Positions 10,961 to 23,979 of a stretch of 64,000 nucleotides of DNA are shown piece after piece. The translations under genes and the position numbers were made by a program. Positions within the stretch are counted from its first letter, which is position 1. Each line of letters starts with the position of its first letter. The DNA lies in contig VDFB02000003.1 of assembly GCA_007258455.2 (NCBI GenBank), positions 39,294,248 through 39,358,247 of the forward strand, written 5' to 3'. Below the pieces are notes generated by a model, which worked only from the letters and a program-made list of their open reading frames with translations, ran no database searches and was not told the DNA's origin. The DNA comes from Sequoia sempervirens. Taxonomy: Eukaryota; Streptophyta; Pinopsida; Cupressales; Cupressaceae.

Positions 10961-13000
10961 CTCCCCCTTAAGATGAATTTAGGAAGTAGATAAAAACCCT
11001 AAAAAACAAGAATGCATGATGGGTCCTGACAAACAAGGCTTGATGAGGTACCCATGTATAAATAATCTAATCTCTCACAGCTGGAGAAAAGGAGAAAACC
11101 ACATGGGAAAAACTTCTCTCCAAAAGAGAGAAATTTGAATGAAGGAATGAAAAGCCTCTAAACCCATGTGAAGGACTAAGAAGCCTCCAGCCAAAATAAT
11201 GTCCCAAAAGAGAGGAACATGAAGAACATCATTGAAGCATGAAGAAGTTGTAGATAATTGTCAAAAGATCATTGATAGTGCTGAAACGAATAACCTCATC
11301 TAAAACTTGAATTATGGTCAGGATCAAGAAGACAATAATCTACATGAATGCCCCCAACAACACTACTCAAATCAGATGGAAAACAAAAGAAAAAATCTAG
11401 AACTAGAAGATACAAATGGCACATGTGCCAATTGTCTAAAGAACACTAATTAAATGAAAATGGAAGGTCACCTCCAAAATAGGAATCCAAGAATGAACCC
11501 ATATGGTAAATTCTCCATCTCACTAAAATTCATGGGTAACCAACCATTGCATCTGCCTAGTACATAGGAACAAGAACTAGATACATAGATCACTCCAAAG
11601 ACAAAACCAAGGAAGCATTAGGACCAAGTAGAACCCCCCCATAATGTAGAAAGGCAGAGCCAAGATAGGTACACTGAAACTGTATAAAATCAATAAGTGC
11701 ATGAAGGAGAACCAAGAACATCTGAATGTGCACAAAAGAGTACCTACAAATTAAAAGGGTGTGCAAACCAGAGCACACACACATGAGGCAAGAATCACTG
11801 GGATTCAATGTTGTCATGGAAGGAACACTCACTTGACCAAGGTGTGATGGAAAAACAAAGGCACTCATAACCCACCCATGACACTTTATATCATAGTGCG
11901 AGTACAAAAGGCACAACGGGATGTCCAAAATCCCCAAAAAGTATACACCAGAATGACACTTTATCTCAATGCATCTACAAAAGAGAATTTTCTTACAAAA
12001 CATGTATAAAATTCCCAAATAATAAAGAAAGATGGAAATGCATGTAGAATAGCCTAAAAAAAGTCATCCCATGCAAACAGGAAGTTTCCAAGAGCTAAAA
12101 TGTCCAAATAATTCATCATAGTGTGAAAAAACCAAAACTAAATAAAATGTACCTAGTTAAAAATAAGGAAAAGTGTATAGATGGTCGTGAAGAGCTTTGA
12201 GAGACCATCCCAATGTTGCTAGAATCACAAAAAATGGAGAAACGGTTCAAAATTTGTGAGATTGGGACTGAAAAATAGTACATCTAACTTTAACAATATG
12301 TAGAATGCATTAGTAGCAAAATCTAAGGAAAAACCAAGCAGCATTGGATAGTGCTAAAAACTAGCTATTTAACGATCCTGTTTTCCTTATTTTGATATTT
12401 GAGAAAAAATCTATGCCCATTTTCTCAATTCTACTTGTTTTGCAAAAAAATATTTTTTTTAACCCCCTAAGGGTTGGGTATTGGTTGCCCATGTGACCCT
12501 AGGGGTTTTAATTTTAAAAAAAATAAAAAAATAATAGGGGGGCTGCCACCACTAGCCGAACGGTGAATGGGAGGCCATGTTGCCTAGTGACTTAATAGCA
12601 TTGTCGTGGCTCTACAGGCTGCTAGCAACTAGTGATAGAGCTACTGCTACTGTGGTTTGTAGACCGCATCAGTTAGGACCAATGATAGTGCTTGAAAAAG
12701 TGCCCACTTTATTTTTAATTTTCTTTTTTGCAAATTTTCGTATAGAGGGTCGTACAAGCCCAGATATAAAAAAAAATTCCCCCTGGACTCCCATCATTGA
12801 AAGTAGGTAAAAAAAAATTTATCAAAATTCACCGAATCGATCTCCTGAATGCAATGGTGAGGTCCTTTACACACCGAAATGCACCAAAAAATCACCCAAC
12901 TCTAAAAATTACAAAAAAAAAATGGAGATTCTAGATTTGAAGCCTTGTAAACCTAGTGGAAGAAAAGACTCATAAATCAAGAAGGGGTTCGCTAAATCCA
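10961..13000 (-). other. Internal region of the minus-strand element, no recognised protein
   Basis: A 142-codon open frame on the minus strand (11590-12018) is the longest; it is Cys/Leu-rich and matches no family I recognise. From about 12271 rightwards the sequence is repeated at 16665-17402. The segment near 12700-12800 has CTTGTACGACCC on the minus strand, conserved in both copies. Confidence 0.5.
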
Positions 13001-13013
13001 CACTCTAATACCA
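13001..13013 (-). promoter_or_regulatory. Initiator-Met-type primer-binding site
   Basis: The minus strand reads TGGTATTAGAGTG immediately after the LTR end. It differs slightly from the common plant TGGTATCAGAGC site. A second copy lies at 17390-17402. Confidence 0.7.
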
Positions 13014-13689
13014 TGTTAAAATTGTGAATAAACATGAGACATATGATTAAAAAATGAACAAAAACAACTACACAAGAGAGCTATAAACAATAATCTAATA
13101 TTCCTCAACAAGAAAAAGCTACATATTGAAAAGCTTCCATGAATCTTGTTACACCCCAATTATGTAATTGCTATTTACTATTACTATGTAGGGTAAAAAT
13201 GAATTTAATGTGAATTATAGAGATGAATAAATTGTGCTTTCACTTTGTTATCATTGCCTTATGAATGTATGTTATCTCATTTAATGTTGTCAAAAGTATT
13301 GCATATATGAGAATGAATGGTTATTGAATTAATATTCTAACTTTCGAGATGTATTACATATACTGCATATTTTTTGAATAGTTGACTATTGTGTGCATGT
13401 GTTAGTGGTTGCAGGTATATGTTCAATTCCTCCAAGTAGAGGGAAAGTATCACTTAGGAGAAGATATTGGTCAGATAACCAATAATATAAACTATCTGAG
13501 CTTACTCACACCACAATAGAATAATTGACTTGAGTCATTATGTGGGAAGTTGGTAAGTCATCCTTAGTTGATTTGTTTGCATTAGTAAGAGTCTTGTTTA
13601 CTATTGAGTGCATTATTGGGTGATGTCTATCTGTTTGAGCTTATGAGTTCTTCTTGTATTACAACATTTGTATTGATGAGTAAGATGTA

Positions 13690-14200
13690 TGTGAAGTATG
13701 TGTATATATATACACATGCATGTCAAATGGATCTAACAACATGTATATGTATATGTATAGATATGCATCATGTAGGTGCTTATCAATGCAATAGTAATTG
13801 TGTTTGGCTATTATGTGAATCTAATGTGTGTATATATATATGTATAGTATATACATATATCCATATGTATATATGTATCGCTACACGCGTATGATGGAAA
13901 ATGGACATGCCCATACGAATGTATCAATATATGTATACATACGTATATATGCACATAGAGGAATATACTTATATACATATACATATATGTGTGTGTGTGT
14001 GTTTGTGTACAATCAATATATATTGATAATACTATGTGATTACTATCTTTCTTATACTTTTTGTATATCGAATGTATACTTACATAGTTGGCATATGATT
14101 TATATATATATATATATATAAATATATATTAACATATATGTATATATACATATATATAAGATATACGTTGATATATATATATATATATATTAATATATTC
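13690..14200. repeat. TA/TATACA microsatellite tracts in the solo LTR
   Basis: Alternating TA and TATGTA runs, including a pure TA run near 14100-14120 and another near 14173-14190. The matching tract in the duplicate (about 18085-18670) is longer and more regular. Confidence 0.8.
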
Positions 14201-14861
14201 ACTTGTATGAAAATCAACTATCATTAATAATGATAGAGGCCAATTATTAGAGGCCATTATATTACTTATGACTATACTTTGAGAAATTGAGTTTTATTCA
14301 TGTTGTCACACATAAAGGAACACATATACTTCAAAATAGCTCATTGCATTAAGTTGATATATAGAGGAGACTTAGTCGATGCCTTAATTGGGAGTAACTT
14401 TGACTTAGTAAACTCATTAATGCCTTGTCATTGGTAAATATCAAACAAAAAATAATGAGCTTGAACAACAAGCTGACGACTTGGTCAATTTGATAAATGA
14501 AGAGAATCGACTCATATGGCACTAAGTTGATTTGGTCTATGTGTCACATATTTGATGTTGATTGATTCAAATATATACAGTTAACCCGCCAACTATTGGA
14601 AGAGTTATTTTATCTTGGTGCCACCTTATGAATCCTATCCACTTTAGATGTTCATTATGTGAACAATTCAAATTATGCTTTATCTACATGTGTTGTTTTG
14701 AAATAGTCTTTCACTGTTGTCACCAAAGGAGGTCAATCTATAGTTTGGCTGAGTATGTTCTTCTTAGTGCACCACCTTTTAGCTGTATGGAGTGAGTGGT
14801 GTTGCATGGTGACTGTTGTCAACACCCATGCCTATTCTGTAGGATAGAGAGTGTCTTTTCT

Positions 14862-14873
14862 GCTATATAAATA
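14862..14873 (+). promoter_or_regulatory. TATA box of the solo LTR
   Basis: GCTATATAAATAGGAG is a near-consensus plant TATA box, about 2 kb into the LTR. In the duplicated copy (about 19329) the box is mutated to CTAAATAAATAGG. Confidence 0.5.
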
Positions 14874-16467
14874 GGAGTGCAAACTCACTTGTTTGGGATG
14901 CATCCCATATGCTTTATGCACAGGTTTTTATACATTTTTTTCTACAATTCATAGCTGCAATATTATGTTTATTTGTGAGAGAAAATTGAGAGTATTTGTG
15001 AGGGGATTATTATTTTGAGTGAAGTATATCATCAACTTGAGAGAAGGGAGTTATTGTGGCATAGCTAAAGGAATCGATTTTGAGCTAGTTGTTGTTGTGG
15101 GAAAACCGATTACAGTTAATTGGATAAGTGAAAACAGGCATGAGGATATTTCTTCTTTTATTGTTTAGTTTTTGAAAGATTGTTCTCCATGATTGCTTTG
15201 AATTTTCTATTAGGAGTTCTTGGATTTAGGGAAAATAGTAATGCTTTGAAAAGGAATTAGAAGCTATTACACTGTTTTTATGATGTGATTATATGTACTC
15301 CATAATAGGAGGGTTGTGTTTATCATAAGTATTACATACTAGATATGATTAGACATGAGTGGAATATGTGTTAATCTTAGCTAATTTATTGATTTAACTA
15401 GGATAGCTTGTGTTTACTCCTAGGATTGTTTATCCAGTATGGGAGGGAGCTTGTGTATTTACTTTGTTAAGTATATTTATTCCAAGTTAGTAGGAATGGT
15501 GATAGCTTATCTCTAGGGTGATAGATTATCCATTGAAGGAAGAACCTATGCATTGTTTATGATGGCCTTAAGTCAAATTGGCCCTGAGTATTATATGTGA
15601 TAGAATAACCATCATTCATAATTTTGAATGAGAACACTTTGGCCAAAGTTGTGTGATTTCCTTTGGCTCCATTGTCAATTCATCGTGATCCAGTACTACA
15701 TGCTAGTTCCAAATTGTGGGTTTACAAGTTCTAGTTATGTAGGAAACACCACTATGCTCAGTTGGTTTTTTTTATCCGGTTACTCTACCAATCTCTTCGT
15801 TGAAGGGAAGGGCCATCTATCAAATGATAGAGGTATAGGGGACCAAATATGAGTCTGTAGTTGGCAGAAAAGTGCTTGAGTGATGCTTCTCCTCCATAGC
15901 AGGCGACAAAAGAACCAAGATTTGAAAGGAAGGATCCTGGATTATCATTAAGCTATTTGTTCTAAAGCTCATTTGAGCTATGTATGTATTTGTATGCATT
16001 TTTGTATTATTGTAACTTGTGAAATTATTGTAATGGAATGGAATCTTTATTTTATTTTGATGGCATCTTTGTTTGTATATTCTCAATAAAGAAAATAATT
16101 TTTTTTATTACAATGGCTTGTTACATAGTTTATTTACTCGTACAGTGAAATGTTGGAAATTTTACTAAGTAGAATATCAGGGTTGTTACAAATCTCTAGA
16201 GAGAGTACAGAGATATAGTCATATAAGTTCAAGAATAATACAATGAGGGTGAGTGCTTTATAGGAGAAACCCTAAATGAAAAAGGGATTCGATCATGACA
16301 AGTTTTGACATCCTATGCAATGAGACAGAATGATCTAATAATAGCTGAACTAATAAAATAATAAAAGCACTCCTAAGTTTAGCTTAAGTGCATGAAATGA
16401 ATTAGACTAGTAATCAATTAAAGATTAATGAATTACTAGCTAATGCATGATTACTCTAACATGTCAT

Positions 16468-16664
16468 TAGCTCATGCTGTGATTTTTTATCTTAAAGTTA
16501 AGAAGATGGATGTGAAGACAATTTTCTCTTTTTTCTAGAGGAGGAGATCTACATATCATAATCAAATAACTATATTAAGAAGGTTAAGGAAAACTTGGTT
16601 TTTGTTGTTGAATAAATGCCTCTATGGTATAAAATAGTCTCCTAAAATGTGGTATAAAAAGTTA
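16468..16664 (+). pseudogene. Copia RT fragment, duplicated copy 1
   Basis: The translation contains LAHAVIFYLKVKKMDVKTIF followed by a decayed EEEIY motif, the copia RT region that includes the first catalytic aspartate block (QMDVKTAFL-type). The same codons occur at 31604-31803, where the RT continues. Confidence 0.7.
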
Positions 16665-17538
16665 GAATAGTACATATAACTTTAACAAGATGTAGAATGC
16701 ACTAGCAACAAAATCTAAGGAAAAACCAAGCAGCATTGGACAGTACTCAAAACTGGCTTTTTGATGATCTCGTTTTCCTCATTTTGATATTTGAGCAAAA
16801 ATTTATGCCCATTTTCTCAATTCTAATTGTTTTGAAAAAAAAAAAATTTAAACCCCCTAAGGGCTAGGTATTGGTCACCCATGTGACCCTAGCGGATTTA
16901 ATTTTAAAAAAAATAAAAAATAATAGGGGGTTGCCACCACTGTCTGAACGGCAGATGGGAGGCCATGTTGCCTAGTGACTTAATAGCTTTGTCACGGCTC
17001 TACAAGTTGCTAGCGGCTAGCAACAGAGCTACTACTACTATGGTTTGCAAATCACATCAGTTAGCACCAAAGATAGTGCCTAAAAAAAGTACCCACTTTA
17101 TTTTTAATTTTCTTTTTTGCAAATTTTCATATAGAGGGTCGTACAAGCCCAGATATAAAAAAAATTTCCCCCTGGACTCCTGTCATCGAAAGTAGGTAAT
17201 TTTTTTAAACAAAATTCACCGAATCGATCTCCTGAATGCAATGGTGAGGTCCTTTACACACCAAAATGCACCAAAAAATCACCCAACTCTAAAAATTATA
17301 AAAAAAAATAACAAAGATTCTAGATTTGAAGCCTTGTAAACCTAGTGGAAGAAAAACCTCATAAATCAAGAAGGGGTTCGCTAAATCCACACTCTAATAC
17401 CATGTTAAAATTGTGAATAAACATGAGACATATGATCAAAAAATGAAAAAAAACACCTTCTACACAAGAGATCTATAAACAATAATCTAATATTCCTCAA
17501 CAAGAAAAAGCTACATATTGAAAAGCTTCCATGAATCT

Positions 17539-18452
17539 TGTTACACCCCAATTATGTAATTACTATTTACTATTACTATGTAGGGTAAAAATGAATGTAA
17601 TGTGAATTATAGAGATGAATAAATTGTGCTTTCACTTTGTTATCATTGCCTTATGAATGTATGTTATCTCATTTAATGTTGTGAAAAGTATTGCATATAT
17701 GAGAATGAATGGTTATTGAATTAATATTCTAACTTTGGAGATGTATTAAATATATTGCATATTTTTTGAATAGTTGGTTGTTGTGTGCATGTGTTAGTGG
17801 TTGTAGGTATATGTTCAATTCCTCCAGGCGGAGGGGAAATATCACTCAGGAGAAGATCTTGGTCAAGTAACCAATAATATAAACTATCTGAACTTACACA
17901 CACCATAGTAGAATAATTGAGTTGAGTCATTATGTGGGAAGTTGGTAAGTCATCCTTAGTTGATGTGTTTGCATTAGTAAGAGTCTTGTTTACTATTGAG
18001 TGCATTATTGGGTGATGTATATATGTTCGAGCTTATGAGTTCTTCTTGTATTACTATGTTTGTATTGATGAGTAGGACATACGTGAAGTATGTGTATATA
18101 TATACACATGCATGTCAAATGGATCTAACAACATGTATATGTATATGTATAGATATACAACACGTAGGTGCTTATCAATACAATAGTAATTGTGTTTGGC
18201 TATTATGTAAATCGAATGTGTGTATATATATATATGTATAGTATATACATATATCCATATGTATATATGTATCGATACACGCATATGATGGAAAATGGAC
18301 ATGCCCATATGAATGTATCGATATATGTATACATAGATATACATGTACATAGAGGCATATACTTATATACATATACATATATACATATATATATACATAT
18401 ACATATATACATATATATATATACATATACATATATATATATATACATATAC

Positions 18453-18483
<31 letters not shown>

Positions 18484-18609
18484 CATACATATATATACAT
18501 CTACATATATATATATATGTATACAATTGATATATATTGATAATACTATGTGATTACTATATTTCTTATACTTTTTGTATATCGCATGTATACTTACATA
18601 GTTGGCATA

Positions 18610-18654
<45 letters not shown>

Positions 18655-20503
18655 TATATTTAATATATTATCACTTGTATGAAAATCGACTATCATTAAT
18701 AATGATAGAGGCCGATTATTAGAGGCCATTATATTACTTATGACTATACTTTGAGAAGCCAAGTTTTATTCATGCTTTCACACATAAAGGAACATATATA
18801 CTTCAAAATAGCTCATTGCATTAAGTCGATATATAGAGGAGACTTAGTCAATGCCTTAGTTGGGAGTAACTTTGACTTAGTAAACTCATTAACGACTTGT
18901 CATTGGTAAATATCAAACAACAAATAATGAGCTTGAACAACAAGTTGATGACTTGGTCAATTTGATAAATGGAGAGAATCAACTCATATGGGACTAAGTT
19001 GATTTGGTATGTGTGTCACATATTTGATGTTGACTGATTCAAATATATACAGTTAACCCACCAACTATTGGAAGAGTTATTTTATCTTGGTGCCACCTTA
19101 TGAATCCTATCCACTTTAGATGTTCATTACGTGAGAAATTCAAATTATGCTTTATCTACATGTGTTGTTTTGAAATAGTCTTTCATTGATGTCACCAAAG
19201 GAGGTTGATCTCTAGTTTGGCTGAGTATGTTCTTAGTGCACCACCTTTTAGCTGTATGGAGTGGTGTTGCATGGTGACTGATGTCAACACCCATGCCTAT
19301 TCTATAGGATAGAGAGTGTCTTTTCTGCTAAATAAATAGGAGTGCAAACTCACTTGTTTGGGATGCATCCCATATGCTTTATGCACAGGTTTTTATACAT
19401 TTTTTTCTACAATTCATAGCTGCAATATTATGTTTATTTGTGAGAGAAATTTGAGAGTATTTGTGAGGGGCTTATTATTTTGAGTGAAGTATATCATCAA
19501 CTTGAGAGAAGGGAGTTATTGTGGAATAGCTAAAGGAATCGATTTTGAGCTAGTTGTTGTTGTGGGAAAATCGATTACAGTTAATTGGATAAGTGAAAAC
19601 AAGCATGAGGATATTTCTTCTTTTATTGTTTAGTTTTTGAAAGATTGTTCTCCATGATTGCTCTAAATTTTCTATTAGGAGTTCTTGGATTTAGGGAAAA
19701 TAGTAATGCTTTGAAAAGGAATTAGAAGCTATTACACTTTTTTTATGATGTGATTGTATGTACTCCATAATAGGAGGGTTGTGTTTATCATAAGTATTAC
19801 ATACTAGATATGATTAGACATGAGTGGCATATGTATTAATCTTAGCTAAGTTATTGATTTAACTAGGATAGCTTGTGTTTACTCCTAGGATTGTTTATCC
19901 AGTATGGGAGGGAGCTTGTGTATTTACTTTGTTAAGTATATTTATTCCAAGTTAGTAGGAATGGTGATAGCTTATCTCTAGGGTAATAGATTATCCATTG
20001 AAGGAAGAACCTATGTGTAGTTTATGATGGTCTTAAGTCAAATCGGCCTTGAGTATTGTATGTGATAGAATGACCTTCATTCAGAATTTTGAATGAGAAC
20101 ACTTTGGCCAAAGTAGTGTGATTGCCTTTGGCTCCACTGTCAGTTCACTGTGATCTAGTATTACATGCTAGTTCCAAATTGTGGGTTTACAAGTTCTAGT
20201 TATGTAGGAAACAACAATATGATCAGTTGGTTTTTGTTATCTGGTTACTCTACCAATCTCTTCATTGAAGGGAAGGGCCATCTATCAAATGATAGATGTG
20301 CGTGGGACCGCATATGAGTCTATAGTTGGCAGAAAAGTGCTTGAGTGATGCTTCTCCTCCATAGCAGGCGACAAAAGAACCAAGATTTGAAATGAAGGAT
20401 CTTGGACTATCATTAAGCTATTTGTTCTAAAGCTCAATTGAGTTATGTATGTATTTGTATGCATTCTTGTATTATTGTAGCTTGTGAAATTATTGAAATG
20501 GAA
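17539..20503 (+). mobile_element. Solo LTR, duplicated copy, left part
   Basis: This copy of the 3044-bp solo LTR begins TGTTACACCCC after AATCT (17534-17538). It is interrupted near its 3' end by the chromovirus and finishes at 31173-31327 with GGGTTGTTACA. The 3' flank reads AATAT rather than AATCT, a point difference acquired after duplication. Confidence 0.85.
18085..18670. repeat. Expanded ATACAT/TA microsatellite
   Basis: Runs of ATACATAT with interspersed pure TA repeats, notably 18365-18520 and 18612-18650. Tyr/Ile repeat ORFs on both strands here are by-products of the repeat. Confidence 0.85.
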
Positions 20504-22012
20504 TGTAGTGCCCCTTCGTTTTCACTCGGGATGTGTAGGTAGTCTAGTTAAGGAATTTGAAGAGGAAGATGGAACAAGAGCTTCTGATGGTACTTTTGTG
20601 GGTATGATGAAGAGATTTATTGGGTAGTTAAGTGATGCAGTAGTAGGTTGTGAGGATAGGTGGAAAGGGTGGCATCGTACCATTGAACGTATGGGTACAT
20701 ACGAGAATGAGATATGAGTGCTAGAGTTCCTTTTCTGGCGCCTCGGCTATTATGAATGTGTACTCTAATTTGTATGTTTGAGTGAACAAATACAGGACAT
20801 TAGCTCCACTTGGATTCACAGGTTTGAGTGTTTCCATTGCCCGGTTTGGTATTGTTGATTGGGAGATAGTAATAGGATTTCCTTGTCAAGCCACAACCCT
20901 AGTCATAGTCTGTCGTCAGTCCTTGTTTTGGTATGCTTTGTGGTCATGTTTTCCATGTTTGTCTTGTCATTTATTTATTTTACAAGGTATGTTCTATGGG
21001 AAATTAATGTTAATTAATGCTTATAATGGTTTTTAGTGATTATTTATTTAATTCTGATTAATGTTGATTGAAGCTTTATATTTGATTTAATTAATTAAAT
21101 TTATTTTATTTTGTAAAGTGATTTAATCTTTGTGATTAAATTTATTTTATAAAGTAATTAAATTAATTAGATTAAATTTATTAGAAATTATTATGTGAAT
21201 TTGAATTATAAATTGCATAAAATCTTGTAATTATCAAAAGAGGAAATATCTGTGAATTGGTTAAAAGATATTTTATATTTGACATGTGTTAGAAACTTAA
21301 TTAAACACAGTAGTTGGAAATTTATTCTTGGAGAGATTAATTGCAATAACTGAAAGAGGAAAGAGGTTACTTCACAAGAATGGAAAAGATATTTTAAAAA
21401 GAGTCGTTGAAAATTAAAAGAGGTTCTCAGAATGTTTTTTTGGGCTCTGGTTTTTGGTTTTCTTCTTTCTGGAAAGTGATATTTTAGAGGAAGCTTTGGC
21501 AATTTGGAATCTGGAAGTGAAGCTCTTCTTCAAACTTCATTTCCTCAAGCTTCCGAACACAGGTTCTTTTAAATATTTTTATTGTTTTGCAAATTGGAAA
21601 GATTGCCTATACAAGAAGTATTTGTGTAGAAGCTTTAATTTATTTTATAGATTTGAAAGCTTTTGGAAAATTGTCGTGAAAATTTTAGTGCTTTTGTAGA
21701 AAATTTTATAGTGAAATTTGAGAGCCTCTGTTGAAATTGGTTTTTAAACAATAGAAAACCCAAAGGGAAAACAATAGAGAAATTTGGAAATCTCTATAGG
21801 AATTGATTTCAATCTTCCTAATAAAATTTGTAGAAAACCTTTGATTATATTGGAAAAGATCTTCTTGTAGAGGATTATCATATTGTATTGTTTTCCCAAT
21901 TAATTTTATTTGACTGGAAAAGTGAAAACCTCTGGTAAATCTGTAAATATAATTTTCTTGTAGAAAAATTGAGAAAATTTGCACATTTAGAGCAATTATA
22001 TTTGAGATATTT

Positions 22013-22014
<2 letters not shown>

Positions 22015-22056
<42 letters not shown>
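22015..22056. repeat. AC/TA microsatellite in the 5' LTR
   Basis: About 14 AC units followed by TA units. The 3' LTR equivalent at 29383-29411 is shorter. Confidence 0.9.
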
Positions 22057-22530
22057 GCAACATTGATTTGTAATTTTTCTGTAGAAATCAATTTAGGAAA
22101 TATATATAAAACCAGGTTAAAAAAAAATTGTACGGCGATTATAATAGAATCATAGGTTTTATTGCAAACAATGGCTATATATGGGTTTTGGGGGAGGCGT
22201 TGTGGCTGTCCCCACAGTCGCCCCCCATAGGGAGGTGATTGTGGGAGCAGCCCAACACTGTCCCATAGAGGTCGCAGCCCATATGTCTACGGCTATGAAC
22301 AACCAACCATTAATAATGGTTGCCAGACTCTTATTTTGTCTGCCCAAAACAATACGATTTTAATTTTATTTAATAAATATATATATATATCGATTTAATT
22401 TATGTTTTGTAAAGTGGTAATTGGTATAAATGTTTAAATAATATATATATTTAATATATATATATATATATAAATGTATTTTTAAATAGATGCATGCAAA
22501 TGCATGAAATAGATAATTTTTAAATGATAT

Positions 22531-22676
22531 ATTTTTTTTATTCAAGGGGTAAACGCTTTTGACCAGAGCTATGAACCGGATACAACCATTCAACAATACC
22601 ACCCCAACGGGGTTTGAACCTTGGTGGCAAGAACAACAATGTCACCTATAAACCATCACACCATGCCAATACCGGC
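22531..22676 (-). mobile_element. tRNA-derived SINE, 146 bp, 17-bp TSD
   Basis: The insert is present in the 5' LTR but absent from the 3' LTR (empty site near 29905-29930). It is flanked by TAATTTTTAAATGATAT on both sides (22514-22530 and 22677-22693). On the minus strand it has an A-box-like TGGCATGGTGTGATGGTT, a B box GGTTCAAACC (22611-22620) and a 3' end TTGAATAAAAAAAAT. This layout, an RNA polymerase III promoter head plus an A-rich tail and long TSD, is diagnostic of a plant SINE mobilised by LINE proteins. I do not assign a named family. Confidence 0.88.
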
Positions 22677-23965
22677 TAATTTTTAAATGATATAATTTAA
22701 AAGAGGAAATTGATTTTTATATTGATGTAATTGGGAAATTGAATTAAATAATTAGATTTAATTTTGTTATTGTTTGTAAATGATATTTCTATAAGTGAGA
22801 CTAATTTGAACAATGTATTATTGTTCTCTTGATAAGGAAATTGGATTTAGGAAATCCTAATGATAGTATTTAAATACTTTCCTAAATTGCCTATTTAATT
22901 TGAGAATTCTTTTGTTCTCATTTCTTGGGGAAATCAGTTATTTGAGTTCATAAGTCTTCGAGATTATGTTAATTTGTGAGGGGTTATCATGGTTTATGGT
23001 TCAACCCTTTATTTTCCTTGGGTAGTGCACTTGGTTGTGATTTAGTGTAAACACCCGATTACTACGAACGGGATGTGTTGCCTCTTATATTTTGTTTTGG
23101 GATTTAATATCCATTATGTGCACTTTGTTTACCCTTGGTTATGGATTAGATCCTTGTTTTGAGTAGGGGAGTGGCTCTCAATGGGGGTTGATGCATAAAG
23201 TGGCACCAGGGTAACCCATGCAGCTTTGTGATGACACTCCTCCTATGACAATGGTTTTAAGTGTTCAGTTGATGTACTTGATTATTTTACTCTAGAAGCA
23301 ATGTAACCTTTATGTAATGTATTATACTTGTGTAGATTAGTATTGTGTGTAGCCTGTGTCTAGAGGTTGTTGGTTTGTCTTGGGAGCCTTTTTACTATCT
23401 CCTAGCACGGGGGGTGGGCCTTTGGGTACCACTTGGTTGGGTGGAACGTGCACCATACACCATTGGATTCCCTTTACATGTTCATGATGACAAGATTTTC
23501 CAAATTGGAGAGCTTGCATGTTTCAGTTACTTGTACCATCTCTGTATATTGTTGGTTCAGTTGAATACTTTTGTATATGTACTACTCCTCATTTGTATAT
23601 GAGGAGGATTCCTTTATCATTGTTATTGTAATATTATTGTGTGATCTTCCTCATTTTGGAAGTGAGCTTTGTAACTTTATTATGGAATGAATGTACTATT
23701 TAAATGATTTATTAATGTACTTTGTATCTTATGTGATTAGTTAATGCTTTGAATGTATGTTATTTATATTATGAGTTTAAATGCTATGGTTAGTTTACCT
23801 ATGTAAGTTATGGGATTCAAATGTAAGCGTTTTTGTGTACCTTAGAGGATGTATGTGTTAAGTGTAGTTCACTTTACTTGATATTAATTACAGTTTAAAA
23901 AAAAATTGTTACGCTTTTGTTGTGTTTGCGTCGTCCTCTAGGGTTACAAGGCAGGGTGTTACACA

Positions 23966-23979
23966 TGGTATAAGAGCCC
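23966..23979 (+). promoter_or_regulatory. Primer-binding site of the chromovirus
   Basis: TGGTATAAGAGCCC starts two bases after the LTR end and resembles the initiator-Met tRNA site TGGTATCAGAGCC. Confidence 0.75.

Larger units (their letters stand above)
13147..16190 (+). mobile_element. Solo LTR, 3044 bp, with perfect 5-bp TSD
   Basis: It begins TGTTACACCCC, ends GGGTTGTTACA, and is flanked by AATCT on both sides (13142-13146 and 16191-16195). The uninterrupted LTR at 10539 reads straight through that site, which confirms the insertion. There is no internal repeat pair, primer site or coding region, so this is a recombined solo LTR and not a whole element. It contains long TA and TATACA microsatellite tracts (about 13830-14195). 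Orientation is taken from the promoter at 14862. Confidence 0.85.
10539..16461 (-). mobile_element. Minus-strand non-autonomous LTR element nested in copia RT
   Basis: LTRs lie at 10539-10960 and at 13014-13146 plus 16191-16461, the second split by a solo LTR. Both run TGTTA...TAACA. On the minus strand a TGGTATTAGAGTG primer site (initiator-Met type) abuts the right LTR at 13001-13013, and an AAGGGGGAG polypurine tract abuts the left LTR at 10961-10971, which fixes the orientation. The copia flanks read TGACAT on the left and TGTCAT on the right, a target duplication with one mismatch. The internal region is only 2.05 kb and shows no recognisable gag or pol. Confidence 0.8.
12271..16664. repeat. 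Tandem segmental duplication, unit 1 (about 4.4 kb)
   Basis: Sequence from AATAGTACAT (12271) to the copia RT segment ending AAAAAGTTA (16664) is repeated directly downstream. The unit contains internal sequence and the right LTR of the minus-strand element, the solo LTR, and about 200 bases of copia RT. At 16664 copia sequence jumps back into the minus-strand element interior, while at 31803 the same copia sequence continues normally. The duplication therefore post-dates the first three insertions. Confidence 0.85.
20504..23963 (+). repeat. 5' LTR of the chromovirus
   Basis: It matches 27840-31172 over most of its length. It contains an AC run (22015-22042), short TA runs and a SINE at 22531-22676. 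Roughly 22900-23490 is much more diverged from the other LTR than the flanking parts. Confidence 0.88.

Noticed and set aside
11590..12018. 142-codon minus-strand ORF as a new gene
   Set aside because: It lies in the sense direction of the non-autonomous element but is Cys/Leu-rich without a recognisable domain, and has no intact second copy in the window (it is outside the duplicated part); left unassigned.
13147..16190. Complete LTR element instead of solo LTR
   Set aside because: No internal direct repeats, primer site, polypurine tract or coding sequence; the TSD flanks a single LTR-like unit.
18054..18540. Several 80-120-codon Tyr/Ile ORFs on both strands
   Set aside because: Pure translation of ATACAT/TA microsatellite.
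22597..22668. tRNA gene on the minus strand
   Set aside because: A and B boxes are present but no cloverleaf or CCA-proximal stem is apparent, and the A-rich tail with 17-bp TSD marks a SINE.
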